NCBI RefSeq assembly: GCF_900187065.1
Contig: NZ_LT906483.1
Span: forward strand, 4,588,001 to 4,652,000
Source of the DNA: Mycolicibacterium thermoresistibile
GTDB taxonomy: Bacteria; Actinomycetota; Actinomycetes; Mycobacteriales; Mycobacteriaceae
Reading direction: 5' to 3'
Length of the DNA stretch: 64,000 nt
Below, in pieces: positions 11,201-19,888 of this stretch. The position numbers and the translations under genes are program-made. The notes beneath the pieces were generated by a model. It saw nothing but the letters and a program-made list of their open reading frames with translations. It was not told the origin of the DNA and did not search any database. How positions within the stretch are numbered: position 1 is the stretch's first letter; every line of letters starts with the position of its first letter.

Positions 11201-13820
11201 GGGTCGCGTCGGCCAGCGACAGCCCGCCGCAGAAGTAGGCGGCCGCCGCCTCACCGAGCGACTGCCCGATCACCGCGGCGGGTTTCGCGCCGTGATGCCT
11301 CAGCAGCTCACCCAGCGCGATCTGGATGGCGAAGATCACCAGCTGCACCACCTCGATGGGGTACTCGCAGGTGGCGTCGGTGTAGTCGACCGAGTCGTCG
11401 AGGATCAGCTCGAGGATCGAGTAGCCGCGCTCGTCCTGGATCAGCGCGTCCACCTTGTTGATCCACTCGGCGAACACCTCGTTGCGCAGATACAGGCTCT
11501 TGCCCATCTTGCGGTGCTGGGCGCCGAACCCGGCCAGCACCCACACCGGGCCGTTGGCGACCGGACCGTCGGCGGTCAGCAGGCTGGGGTGCTGCTTGCC
11601 CTCGGCCAGCGCCCGCAACCCCTTGATCGCCTCGTCGTGGTCGCGCGCCAGCACCACCGCCCGGGAGCGGGCGTGGTTGCGCCGCGACAGCGACCGCCCG
11701 ATCGACTCCAGCGAGGCCGCCCGGCCCGCCGGGCTGTCGATCCAGTCGGCCAACTCCGCCGCGGCGGCCTTCTTCCGCGAAGTCAGGAACGCCGAAACCG
11801 CCAGCGGAACAAGCGGTTTGGACTGTTCCTGGGATTCCAGTTCGGCGCGCGCGGCCTCCAGCAGGCGCTGCGCCTCCTCGGTCATCCCGGGCAGTTCGGG
11901 TTCCGCGTCGGACGGGACATAGGTGTCGTCACCGTAGAAGTCCATCCGGTCGCGGCGCTCGGCGTACTCGGCCCCGTCGGCGTCATGGTCGGCTGCGTCG
12001 TCATGGTCATCGGCGTCGACCCGGACCCCGCCGATGTAGACCGCGTCGGCGTCGGATTTCGCGGGCTTGTCGGCGGCCGGTTCCGGTGCGGGTTCCGGCT
12101 CGACCAGATCGCTGGGCAACACCTCGCGCAGCACCAGATGCGCGTTGGCGCCCCCGAATCCGAAGCCGGACACCCCGGCGATGGCCTTACCGCTGTAGCG
12201 CGGCCAGTCAGTGACGGTGTCGGCGACCTTCAGCCGCAGGCCCTCGAAGTCGATGTACGGATTGGGCCCCGCGAAGTTGATCGACGGCGGCAGCTTGTTG
12301 TGCTTGAGCGCCAGCGAGACCTTGGCCAGGCTGGCCGCCCCGGCCGCCGACTCCAGGTGGCCCAGATTGGATTTCACCGCGCCCAGCAGCGCCGGACGGT
12401 CCGCCGGCCGGTTGCGGCCGACCACCCGGCCCAACGCGTCGGCCTCGATCGGGTCGCCCAGGATGGTGCCGGTGCCGTGCGCCTCGATGTAGTCGACGTC
12501 GCGCGGGTTGATCCCGGCGTCCTGGTAGGCCTTGCGCAGCACATCGGCCTGGGCGTCCGGGTTCGGCGCCAGCATGCCGTTGGACCGGCCGTCGTGGTTG
12601 ACCGCGCTGCCGGCGATGATCGCGTAGATCTCGTCCCCGTCGCGGCGGGCGTCGGCCAGCCGCTTGAGCACCAGCATGCCGCCGCCCTCGGAGCGGGAGT
12701 AGCCGTTGGCATCGGACGAGAACGACTTGATCCGGCCGTCCGGCGCCAGCACCCCGCCGACCTCGTCGAAGCCGATCGTCACCATCGGGGTGACCAGTGC
12801 GTTCACCCCGCCGGCCACCACCACGTCGGCCTCCCCGGAGCGCAGCGCCTGCACACCCTGGTGCACCGCGACCAGCGAACTCGAGCAGGCGGTGTCCACC
12901 GCCACCGACGGGCCGCGGAAGTCGAAGAAGTAGCTGACCCGGTTGGCGATGATCGAGCTGGCGGTGCCGGTGATCGCATACGGGTGCGCCACCGTCGGGT
13001 CGGAGACCGCCAGGAAGCTGTAGTCGTTGTTGGACGCGCCGATGTACACCCCGACGTTCTCGCCGCGCAGCTCCGACGCCGGGATCCGGGCGTCCTCCAA
13101 CGCCTCCCAGGTCAGCTCCAGCGCCATCCGCTGCTGCGGGTCGAGGTTGTCGGCCTCCATCTTCGACAGCGCGAAGAACTCGGCGTCGAAACCCTTGATG
13201 TCGGACAGATAGCCACCACGGGTGGCCGCCTTGGCCACCCGTTCGGCGATCCGCGGTTCGGACAGGAACTCCGACCAGCGGCCCTCGGGCAGATCGGTGA
13301 TGGCGTCACGGCCCTCCAGCAGCGCCTGCCACGTCTCGGCCGGGGTGTTCATCTCGCCCGGGAACCGGGTGGACAGCCCGACGATCGCGATCGCCCGCTC
13401 ATCGGCGTCCGGGCGGCTCCAGTCGGCGTCGTCGTCGTCGGCGCCGGTCTCCTGCTCACCCTCGATGATCACGGTGGCCAGCGATTCGATGGTCGGATGC
13501 CGGAACGCGACGGTGGCGGTCAGCGTGACACCGGTGAGGTCCTCGATGTCGCTGGCCATCGCGACCGCGTCCCGCGACGACAGGCCCAGTTCCACCATCG
13601 GGGTGGAGTCGTCGATGCGGTCCGCGGGCTGACCGGTCGCGTTGGAGATCCAGTTGCGCAGCCAGTCCTTCATCTCGGCGACCGTCATGTCGGTCTGCGC
13701 CGGCTGCAGCGGACCGTCCGCCGGCAACACGTCGGCCAGCCGGACCTCTTCGGCCGGGTTCTGCGGGCCGGCCTCGTCGCCGGTGACCGGCGGTTGCGAA
13801 TCGTTGGGGTTCTCAGTCAT
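8217..13820 (-). CDS. pks13: Polyketide synthase Pks13 (mycolic acid condensase)
   Basis: Type I PKS of 1,867 residues that condenses the meromycoloyl chain from FadD32 with the carboxylated alpha chain. Domains in order: N-terminal acyl carrier (phosphopantetheine Ser82 in LGLSSRD), ketosynthase (Cys312 in DTACSSS), acyltransferase (Ser854 in GQSLGE), C-terminal acyl carrier (Ser1312 in LGLDSL) and thioesterase (Ser1671 in GWSLGG). It is about 130 residues longer than the M. tuberculosis protein (1,733); extra length lies at least partly in two flexible linkers. One is rich in Asp/His between KS and AT (about 590-640). The other is rich in Pro/Ala before the TE and carries the motif IPPPPTDP twice. 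The start is ATG. The 3' end overlaps accD4. Confidence 0.97.
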   Translation of the reverse strand: MTENPNDSQPPVTGDEAGPQNPAEEVRLADVLPADGPLQPAQTDMTVAEMKDWLRNWISNATGQPADRIDDSTPMVELGLSSRDAVAMASDIEDLTGVTLTATVAFRHPTIESLATVIIEGEQETGADDDDADWSRPDADERAIAIVGLSTRFPGEMNTPAETWQALLEGRDAITDLPEGRWSEFLSEPRIAERVAKAATRGGYLSDIKGFDAEFFALSKMEADNLDPQQRMALELTWEALEDARIPASELRGENVGVYIGASNNDYSFLAVSDPTVAHPYAITGTASSIIANRVSYFFDFRGPSVAVDTACSSSLVAVHQGVQALRSGEADVVVAGGVNALVTPMVTIGFDEVGGVLAPDGRIKSFSSDANGYSRSEGGGMLVLKRLADARRDGDEIYAIIAGSAVNHDGRSNGMLAPNPDAQADVLRKAYQDAGINPRDVDYIEAHGTGTILGDPIEADALGRVVGRNRPADRPALLGAVKSNLGHLESAAGAASLAKVSLALKHNKLPPSINFAGPNPYIDFEGLRLKVADTVTDWPRYSGKAIAGVSGFGFGGANAHLVLREVLPSDLVEPEPAPEPAADKPAKSDADAVYIGGVRVDADDHDDAADHDADGAEYAERRDRMDFYGDDTYVPSDAEPELPGMTEEAQRLLEAARAELESQEQSKPLVPLAVSAFLTSRKKAAAAELADWIDSPAGRAASLESIGRSLSRRNHARSRAVVLARDHDEAIKGLRALAEGKQHPSLLTADGPVANGPVWVLAGFGAQHRKMGKSLYLRNEVFAEWINKVDALIQDERGYSILELILDDSVDYTDATCEYPIEVVQLVIFAIQIALGELLRHHGAKPAAVIGQSLGEAAAAYFCGGLSLADATRAICSRSHLMGEGEAMLFGEYIRLMALVEYSADEIKTVFADYPDLEVCVYAAPTQTVIGGPPDQVDAIIARAEQEGKFARKFQTKGASHTQQMDPLLGELAAELQGIQPLPTTVGLYSTVHEGTFVRPGSVVHDVDYWKKGLRHSVYFTQGVRNAVDNGHTTFLELAPNPVALMQVGLTTAAAGLHDAQLIATLARKQDEVDSMTTAMAHLFVHGHDLDIRTLFGKGEFADIPPTRFRRKEHWLDAKFTGDSSVLMPGNHVATPDGRHVWEYAPKGETDLAALVKSAAAQVLPDAKLVAYEQRAVPAEGARLVTTLTRHPGGASVQVHARIDESFTLVYDAIVTRGDQPGVLPAAVGAGAAIGAPQVGSGVEEEPEEQPEILTDNLTQGANLGAQVAKWSPDSGETVRDRLALIVGGAMGYEPEDLPWEVPLIELGLDSLMAVRIKNRVEYDFDLPPIQLTAVRDASLRDVEQLITYAIEHRDEVDQLAEAQKGKTAEEIAAEQAELMGGASTVAEIQEKLVAAGLAVDTGQDGSEQAPDQAAEQAAVLSGATEATATTAVVDPQAEPSTQDDAIPPPPTDPRGPVSDSAPAPVANIPPPPTDPSGPNKPPAAERRVLTQEAVTEALGADVPPRDAAERVTFATWAIVTGKSPGGIFNELPAIDDATAAKIAERLTERVDEGTISAEDVKAAKTIEELGTTVREYLEGGKVDGFVRTIRAPQEGSDRLPVFVFHPAGGSTVVYEPLLNRLPPDTPMYGFERVEGSIEERARQYVPKLLELNGWIDGRRGEPFILAGWSLGGVLAYACAIGLKQAGADVRFVGLIDAVRAGEEVPQTKEETRARWERYARFAERTFNVEIPEIPYEQLEELDDEGQVQLVLDAIAESGVQIPGGIIEHQRTSYLDNRMIDTAEIQPYDGHVTLYMADRYHDDAIYFEPRYAIRQPDGGWGEYVSDLEIVHIGGEHIQVIDEPYIAKVGAHMSEAINRIEAEEQVK

Positions 13821-13876
13821 CTACGGTCACTTCCGCCGCGGGGTGGTCGAGGTGATACGGCCGCCGACTCCTCGAG

Positions 13877-15769
13877 TCAGTCAGTGGCATCCGGGAACGC
13901 ATTGGCGACCTTTCCGGCGCGCAGGCTGCCGTCGAGGTAAGCGGCGCGGCAGGCCCGGCGGCCGATCTTGCCGCTGGAGGTACGCGGGATGGCGCCGGCC
14001 GGCGTCAACAGCACATCGCGCACCGTGACACCGTGCCGCACCGCGATGGCGGCCCGGATGTCGTCGGTGATCGGACCGATGTCGAGCTTGTGTGCGCCCG
14101 GGGCGCGTTCGCCGACGATGACCAGCTGCTCGGAGGTGTCCTCCGGGTCGTACTTGATGCCCGAGTGGGCGTTCTCGAACACCTCTTTGGGCAGCTGGTT
14201 GGCCGGCACCGAGAAGGCGGCGACGAAGCCGGTCCGCAGCGCCTTGGTGGCCTCCTGCGCGGAGTGCTCCAGGTCCTGCGGGTAGTGGTTGCGGCCGTCG
14301 ATGATCACCAGGTCCTTGACCCGGCCGGTGATGTACAGATCGCCGTCGTAGTAGGCGCCGTAGTCACCGGTGCGCACCCAGGTCGCATCGTCGGGGGCGC
14401 CCTCGGCGTGGCTCGGGTCGGTACGCGACTTCAGGATGTTCTGGAAGGTCGCGACGGTCTCCTCGGGCTTGCCCCAGTAGCCGGTGCCCATGTTCTGTCC
14501 GCTGATCCAGATCTCACCGATCTGGCCGTCGGGCAGCTCGGAGGCGGTCTCGTGGTCGACGATGACGGCCCATTCCGCGACACCGACCTTGCCGGCCGAG
14601 GCCTGCGGCACCGCGTTCGGCGAATCCTCGGGGACCGGCACGAACCGGTGGTTGTTGAGCTCCTCGCGGTCGACGGTGACGATCTTCGGCGGCTCGCCCA
14701 TCGGCGTGGTCGACACGAACAGCGTCGCCTCGGCCAGCCCGTAGGACGGTTTGATGGCCTTCGGCTGGAAGCCGAACGGCCCGAACGCCTCGTTGAACCG
14801 GCGGACGGTCGCCGCGGAGATCGGCTCGCTGCCGTTGAGGATGGCCTTGACGTTGGACAGATCCAGCGGCGGCTCACCGTCCTTGGGCACCCCGCGGGCG
14901 GCGGCGTGGTCGAACGCGAAGTTCGGCGCCACCGAGTAGGTCATCCCGGTGTCGCCCTCCTTGCGGGCGAGCTCGCGGATCCAGCGGCCCGGCCGGCGCA
15001 CGAACGCCGCCGGGGTCATGAACGTCACGAAGTGGCCGATCATCGGCGACAGCATCACCGTGATCAGGCCCATGTCATGGAAGAACGGCAGCCACGTGAC
15101 ACCACGGTCGCCCTCCTCCCCCTCGAGGGCCTCGATCACCTGCACCACATTGGTGGCCAGGTTCAGATGGGTGATCTGCACACCGGTCGGGATCCGGGTC
15201 GAACCGGAGGTGTACTGCAGGTAGGCGATGGTGTTCTCGTCGACGTCGGTGTAGAGCTCCCAGGTGGAGCCGACCTCGTCGGGAACGGCGTCGACGGCGA
15301 TGACGCGGGGCCGCTCCTTGGCGGGACGGGTGCGGAAGAACTTGCGCACCCCCTCCGCCGCGGCGGTGGTGGTGAGCACCGCCGCCGGCTTGCAGTCGTC
15401 GAGCACCGCGTGCAGCCGGCCGACGTGGCCGGGTTCGCCGGGGTCGAACAGCGGCACCGCGATGCGGCCCGAGTACAGGGTGCCGAAGAAGGAGATCAGG
15501 TATTCCAGGCTCTGCGGGCACAGGATGGCCACCCGGTCGCCGGGCTCGGTGACCTGCTGCAGCCGGGCCGCCACCGCACGGTTCCGCGTGCCGAAGTCGG
15601 CCCAGTGCAGATCCCGTGCCACCCCGTCGCGCTCGGTGGAGAAGTCCAGGAACCGGTAGGCGAGCTTGTCCCCGCGCACCTTCGCCCAGCGTTCGATGTG
15701 CCGGACCAGGTTGCCGTTGTCGGGAAACTCGATCCGTCCGTCCTTGATGAACGGGTTGTGGAACGCCAT
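13877..15769 (-). CDS. fadD32: Long-chain fatty-acyl-AMP ligase FadD32
   Basis: Activates meromycolic acid as acyl-AMP and loads it on the N-terminal carrier domain of Pks13. At 630 residues it is the size of its homologue (637). The adenylate-forming core motif YTSGSTRIPTG is at residues 186-196, and an SSGKIGRR motif lies near the C-terminus. The start at 15769 is preceded by a good ribosome site (AGGAG on the minus strand, near 15777). The 55 bp to pks13 suggests co-transcription. The 223 bp upstream (15770-15992) are AT-richer near 15945-15965 and most likely hold the operon promoter; I see no clear operator there. Confidence 0.97.
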   Translation of the reverse strand: MAFHNPFIKDGRIEFPDNGNLVRHIERWAKVRGDKLAYRFLDFSTERDGVARDLHWADFGTRNRAVAARLQQVTEPGDRVAILCPQSLEYLISFFGTLYSGRIAVPLFDPGEPGHVGRLHAVLDDCKPAAVLTTTAAAEGVRKFFRTRPAKERPRVIAVDAVPDEVGSTWELYTDVDENTIAYLQYTSGSTRIPTGVQITHLNLATNVVQVIEALEGEEGDRGVTWLPFFHDMGLITVMLSPMIGHFVTFMTPAAFVRRPGRWIRELARKEGDTGMTYSVAPNFAFDHAAARGVPKDGEPPLDLSNVKAILNGSEPISAATVRRFNEAFGPFGFQPKAIKPSYGLAEATLFVSTTPMGEPPKIVTVDREELNNHRFVPVPEDSPNAVPQASAGKVGVAEWAVIVDHETASELPDGQIGEIWISGQNMGTGYWGKPEETVATFQNILKSRTDPSHAEGAPDDATWVRTGDYGAYYDGDLYITGRVKDLVIIDGRNHYPQDLEHSAQEATKALRTGFVAAFSVPANQLPKEVFENAHSGIKYDPEDTSEQLVIVGERAPGAHKLDIGPITDDIRAAIAVRHGVTVRDVLLTPAGAIPRTSSGKIGRRACRAAYLDGSLRAGKVANAFPDATD

Positions 15770-15992
15770 CTCAATCTCCTGTCAAAGCCGCGCTCGTCAC
15801 GCAACCTGTCCTGCATATTCAGAGCGGGGCCGCGCGGGCTGGTGAAACCACGCCAACCCCAAACCCCGAAGATGGTACCGGGGTGCGGACCTCGCTGCGG
15901 CTTCGCTGGTCACCGACCTTCTCAAGCCGGTTACCGAATACCGTTCTTAAATTGCTCTTAATGTTAGGCGACCGCTTCCCGGCCACCAAATC

Positions 15993-16997
15993 TCAGCCGT
16001 GTTTCGGATGCGGTGCGTTCCGGACCAGATCACGCGCCCAGTTCAGTGTCCACTCCGTCGCCGACTGCCCGTCGAGGTTCCAGAACTGGGGGGTGGCGTA
16101 CATCGCGTGGACCGGTTGTCCCGCGCCGCCGGCCAGTGTCTCCAGCGTCCTGGGCAGGTTGACGATCGAGAACGCCGACTCCGGTGCGGCGCAGATCAGG
16201 TCGCCGCGGGCGCAGATCTGGAAGGTCCGGTTCTGCAGCGCGCCGAAACCGCCGGGCCGCGGGCCGGTCATCGCCAGCCCCAGCGACGACAGGGTGGGCA
16301 CCTCGTGCAGGGTGATCTCCGCACCCTGCCCAGGCGGGTTGGGTGGCAGATCCTGCCCGACGTTCGCCTGCCGGCGCCCGTCAGCGATCAACGTCACACC
16401 CAGCACCAGATCCTCGTCCACCGGGCCGCGCCCGTTGCCGATGTCGCTGGCGATGTCACCGGCGATGACCGCGCCCTGCGAGAAGCCGATCAGCACATAA
16501 CTGGTCAGCGGGCAGCGTTCGTTCATCTCGATGATGGCGCGCACCGCCGCCTTGGTGCCCTCGGCCCGGCTGTCGTTGTAGGACATCTGCCCGTCGGCGG
16601 CGAACGGATTGCTGAACTCCGCGGTGTAGGGAACCGTGTACACCTCCAGCCGGCCGTTGTCGAACTCCTGCCGGATCGGATTGGTGACGTTGAGCAGCAG
16701 CGCTATCGGGAACTCCACCGGGTTGAACGGGTCGAGCCGCGGCGACGACTCCCAGGTGCCCGGAATCGACACCAGCTGCACGTCGGGGCAGCTGGCGTCC
16801 TGGAACTCCGGCCGCGGCTTCTTGGTGGGCTCGGTGGTGGGCGGAACGATCGTCGGCGGGATCGCGGTGGGCGGCGGTTCGGGGCGGCGGACCACCACCA
16901 CCACGATCAGGACGACCAGGAACACCACCAACGCCATCGCCGCCGCGGCGATCACCGCGAGTATGCGGCGCCGTTTACGTCGGCTGTTCTTGGCCAT
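15993..16997 (-). CDS. culp6: Cutinase-like lipase/thioesterase (Rv3802c type, Culp6)
   Basis: Essential mycobacterial cell-envelope esterase of the cutinase family, reported to have phospholipase A and thioesterase activity and proposed to tune mycolate transfer. It has 334 residues (336 in M. tuberculosis). A basic N-terminus is followed by a membrane anchor at about residues 14-35, a Pro/Thr-rich linker, and the alpha/beta hydrolase core with nucleophile Ser173 in GFSQGA. Cysteines positioned as in cutinases (for example QICARGDLICA) are present. Its place just upstream of fadD32, on the same strand, is conserved in mycobacteria. Confidence 0.93.
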   Translation of the reverse strand: MAKNSRRKRRRILAVIAAAAMALVVFLVVLIVVVVVRRPEPPPTAIPPTIVPPTTEPTKKPRPEFQDASCPDVQLVSIPGTWESSPRLDPFNPVEFPIALLLNVTNPIRQEFDNGRLEVYTVPYTAEFSNPFAADGQMSYNDSRAEGTKAAVRAIIEMNERCPLTSYVLIGFSQGAVIAGDIASDIGNGRGPVDEDLVLGVTLIADGRRQANVGQDLPPNPPGQGAEITLHEVPTLSSLGLAMTGPRPGGFGALQNRTFQICARGDLICAAPESAFSIVNLPRTLETLAGGAGQPVHAMYATPQFWNLDGQSATEWTLNWARDLVRNAPHPKHG

Positions 16998-17100
16998 CGT
17001 CGTTCTCGTTCCTCACCTTTTCGATACTTTCTCGGACCTTCTCGGACCTGCGCCACGCCCGCGCCACGCCCGCGCCGGGCCCGCCGGACCCGCGTGTGCG

Positions 17101-17577
17101 CTAGCAGAGCTGTTCGGACGCGATCCGAATGTACTCGGCCGTCGCCGCGGTGACATCGGCCCGCGACGGCACCAGCGCCGCCGAGTGGGTGTCGCCGATG
17201 TCGTTGCGCACGAGCGGGTAGACGAACTCCCACATCGCCTGTTCGCTGAGCCGGGCGGCCCGGGCCTGACATACATACGAGCCGATGGACAACGCCACCA
17301 GATCCTCCGAGGGCTGCAGCCCCGCCTCCCGCACCGCGTTCAGATATGCGCGCTGTTGACCGGTGATGGTGATCAGATGGGATTCGCCGTCCGGGTGCCG
17401 CGGCACCGGTTCGGCCGGAGCCGTGGCCGAGGTCGGTTCGGGCATCGGGGCGATCATGCCACTGCCCACCCCGCACCCGGTCACCAGGGCGGCGATGGCG
17501 ACCGGGGCCAGGGCGAAGACAGGGCCCGCCGTCGACTGCCGCACCGTGTGTTGCACGCCTCCACGGTACCGGTTCAT
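17101..17577 (-). CDS. DUF732-type lipoprotein
   Basis: Small exported protein of unknown function. A signal segment ends in a lipobox-like LVTGC (Cys near residue 35), so it is probably lipid-anchored after signal peptidase II cleavage. The mature part has a Pro-rich linker and then a helical domain with two cysteines (VCQAR and the C-terminal Cys), the pattern of DUF732 proteins. The first start is ATG at 17577; a GTG eight codons later is also possible. It lies between the cutinase-like gene and fbpD on the same strand. The family assignment is from pattern memory. Confidence 0.75.
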   Translation of the reverse strand: MNRYRGGVQHTVRQSTAGPVFALAPVAIAALVTGCGVGSGMIAPMPEPTSATAPAEPVPRHPDGESHLITITGQQRAYLNAVREAGLQPSEDLVALSIGSYVCQARAARLSEQAMWEFVYPLVRNDIGDTHSAALVPSRADVTAATAEYIRIASEQLC

Positions 17578-17613
17578 CCGCAGAAGTCGGCTTAGCTGAA
17601 TCTCAGCTTGGAC

Positions 17614-18507
17614 TCATCTGATCGCGGCGACCAGATCGCCGGACATCTTGCCCAGCTCCGGTCCCCACGACGACCATCCATGATCACCGCTCGTCGGGAA
17701 ATCGAAGTGGCCGTTGCGCCCTCCGATCTGGCGATAGTGCGCATAGAACGTCCGGTTGCTGCCCTGAGCCTGGTCGGCGTAGCCGATCATGGCGGCCGGG
17801 TCCGCCGCGGTCAGGGTTTGCGGGCTGAACACCCACAGCCTGGTGTTGTTGTTCACTAGCAGCTGAGCGTGCACATCGGGGTCACGCCACTTCCACCGGC
17901 CGGCCTGCGGCAGGCCCCACATGTTGGTGGTCTCCACCCCGCCGAACCGCTGCAGACCGGCGGTGATGGCACCGTTCAGAGCGGTCGCCGACGGGGTGAG
18001 GAAACCCGACATCGAACCGGCGTAGCGGTACCGATTGGGGTAGAAAGCGGCCAGCGTCAGCGCCGCGGTGCCGCCCTGGGAGGCCCCGACGATGCCGTGG
18101 CCGCCCGGCGCCAGCCCCTTGTTGGCCGCCAGCCAGTCCGGCAGCTCGTTCGCGAGGAACGTCTCCCACTGCTTACTGCCGTCGTTCTCCCAGTTGGTGT
18201 ACAGGCTCCAGGCGCCGCCGGCCGGGGCGACCACCGAGATGCCCTTACCGGCCAGCGTGTTCATCGCGTTGCCGACGGTCACCCAGTTGCTCACGTCCGG
18301 CGCGGCGTTGAACGCGTCCAGCAGCACCACCGCGTGCGGACCGCCCGCCATGAACGACACCGGGATGTCGCGGCCCATCGCGGCCGACGGCACCATCAGC
18401 TGTTCGACCGCCGGCTGGGCCGTCGCGGTGGCGGTCGAGACCGTCACCCCCACCGCGGCGAGCACGGCCGCACACATCATCCGGAAAAACACCGAGAGCA
18501 GGTTCAT
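17614..18507 (-). CDS. fbpD: MPT51/MPB51 antigen, non-classical antigen 85 family member
   Basis: Secreted alpha/beta-hydrolase fold protein of the antigen 85 family (297 residues; 299 in M. tuberculosis). A signal peptide of about 30 residues ends near TATAQP. The family fold is clear, for example the MGRDIPV and GGRNGHFDFP motifs. M. tuberculosis MPT51 is known as a binding protein without a catalytic triad. Here the nucleophile position reads GASQGG (Ser) and the His position reads GDHGW, so two triad residues seem present; the Glu position appears to be Ala. The ribosome site AAGGGG precedes ATG 18507. The order fbpD-fbpA is as in other mycobacteria. Confidence 0.93.
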   Translation of the reverse strand: MNLLSVFFRMMCAAVLAAVGVTVSTATATAQPAVEQLMVPSAAMGRDIPVSFMAGGPHAVVLLDAFNAAPDVSNWVTVGNAMNTLAGKGISVVAPAGGAWSLYTNWENDGSKQWETFLANELPDWLAANKGLAPGGHGIVGASQGGTAALTLAAFYPNRYRYAGSMSGFLTPSATALNGAITAGLQRFGGVETTNMWGLPQAGRWKWRDPDVHAQLLVNNNTRLWVFSPQTLTAADPAAMIGYADQAQGSNRTFYAHYRQIGGRNGHFDFPTSGDHGWSSWGPELGKMSGDLVAAIR

Positions 18508-18673
18508 CTGTCCCCTTCAGTCGTGTCCCTCGCCCCGCCGTCCCGGAGTAGTGAACCACATCGCTGTGATCGGGTGCGCACAAAACGGCCGACGGCGACG
18601 ATCCCCACACGGGGACCGCCGCCGCCGGCGCTGTTCGTCTGTCGTTGTGTCCGGGGCTATCCCCGGGTGGCCG

Positions 18674-19687
18674 TCACGCCGCGGACACGCCGAGCACCCG
18701 CTGGATGTCCGGCTTCATCTGCTGCAGCTGCTGACCCCAGTAACCCCAGCTGTGGGTACCGGCGTCCGGGAAGTTGAACACACCGTTCTTCCCGCCCGCG
18801 GCGATGTACTCCTGCTGGAAGGTCTTGTTGGTCCGCAGGGTGAAACTCTCCAGGAACTTCGCGTTGAAGTTGTCGCCCTCGGGCACACCGGCGCCGATGT
18901 CGGCCGGGGTGCCGTCACCGCAGAACACCCAGATGCGGGTGTTGTTGGCGACCAGCTTGTCGATGTTGACCATCGGGTCGTTGCGCTTCCAGGCGCTGTT
19001 CGGATCCTCGGTGCGGCCCCACATGTCGTTGGGGTCGTAGCCGCCGGCGTCACCCATGGCCAACCCGACCAGCATCGGCCACCAGCCCTCGGACAGGTTC
19101 AAGAAGCCCGACAGCGACGCCGCGTACTGGAACTGCTGCGGGTAGTAGATGGCCAGCACCAGTGCGGCGGACCCGGCCATCGACAGGCCGACGGCGGCGT
19201 TGCGGTTGCGGTCCACGCCGTAGTTCGAGGCGAGGTAGGCGGGCAGTTCCTGGGTCAGGAAGGTCTCCCACTTGTAGGTCTGGCAGCCGTTGTTGCCACA
19301 GGCGGGCGAGTACCAGTCGCTATAGAAGCTGGACTGGCCGCCGACCGGCATGATCACCGACAGACCGGACTCGTAGTACCACTCGAACGCCGCGGTCTCG
19401 ATGTCCCAGCCGTTGAAGTCATCGCGGGCCCGCAGACCGTCGAGCAGGTAGACGCCGGGCGAACCCTCGCCCCCGCTCTGGAACTGCACCTTGATGTCCC
19501 GGCCCATCGCAGCCGACGGCACCATCAGATACTCGACCGGCAGACCCGGGCGCGAGAACGCCCCCGCAGTCGCCGAGCCGCCGAATGCGCCGACCAGCCC
19601 GGGTAGCAGAGCGGCCGCCAGGGCCGCCACCGTGAGCCGGCGCGGCAGGGCTCGCGCCGCACCGCGGAGTTTCGCAACCAACTTCAT
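18674..19687 (-). CDS. fbpA: Antigen 85A-type mycolyltransferase
   Basis: Secreted diacylglycerol acyltransferase/mycolyltransferase that moves mycolate onto arabinogalactan and trehalose monomycolate and binds fibronectin. It has 337 residues (338 in M. tuberculosis). A signal peptide is followed by the mature start FSRPGLPVEYL. The triad is visible: Ser in GLSMAGS, Glu in KFLESF, His in GTHSW. The active-site-near cysteine pair (ACGNNGC) is present. Ribosome site AAGGAAG precedes the ATG. It is the middle copy of three family genes. Confidence 0.95.
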   Translation of the reverse strand: MKLVAKLRGAARALPRRLTVAALAAALLPGLVGAFGGSATAGAFSRPGLPVEYLMVPSAAMGRDIKVQFQSGGEGSPGVYLLDGLRARDDFNGWDIETAAFEWYYESGLSVIMPVGGQSSFYSDWYSPACGNNGCQTYKWETFLTQELPAYLASNYGVDRNRNAAVGLSMAGSAALVLAIYYPQQFQYAASLSGFLNLSEGWWPMLVGLAMGDAGGYDPNDMWGRTEDPNSAWKRNDPMVNIDKLVANNTRIWVFCGDGTPADIGAGVPEGDNFNAKFLESFTLRTNKTFQQEYIAAGGKNGVFNFPDAGTHSWGYWGQQLQQMKPDIQRVLGVSAA

Positions 19688-19888
19688 ACTGCTTCCTTAT
19701 CCCATCTGTCGTATCTGCACCGACCTGTCTGATGGCCCCCTCTGGTGACCCGATGGCCGTAGTGCCCGGTGTAGTCAACCACACGTGGTGGTGTGGTTCC
19801 TCTTCCTGATCGATTCCTCGATCGCTTCCCTGAGCGATTCGCAGACCGTTCTCCGGTGCGGAGCGCGAACCCGGTTCCCGCCCGCGGC

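Noticed and set aside
8073..13940. Long plus-strand open frames opposite pks13 (8073-11153 and 11178-13940)
   Set aside because: Low-complexity Arg/Val/Asp-rich sequence without domains; shadow of the PKS codon bias.
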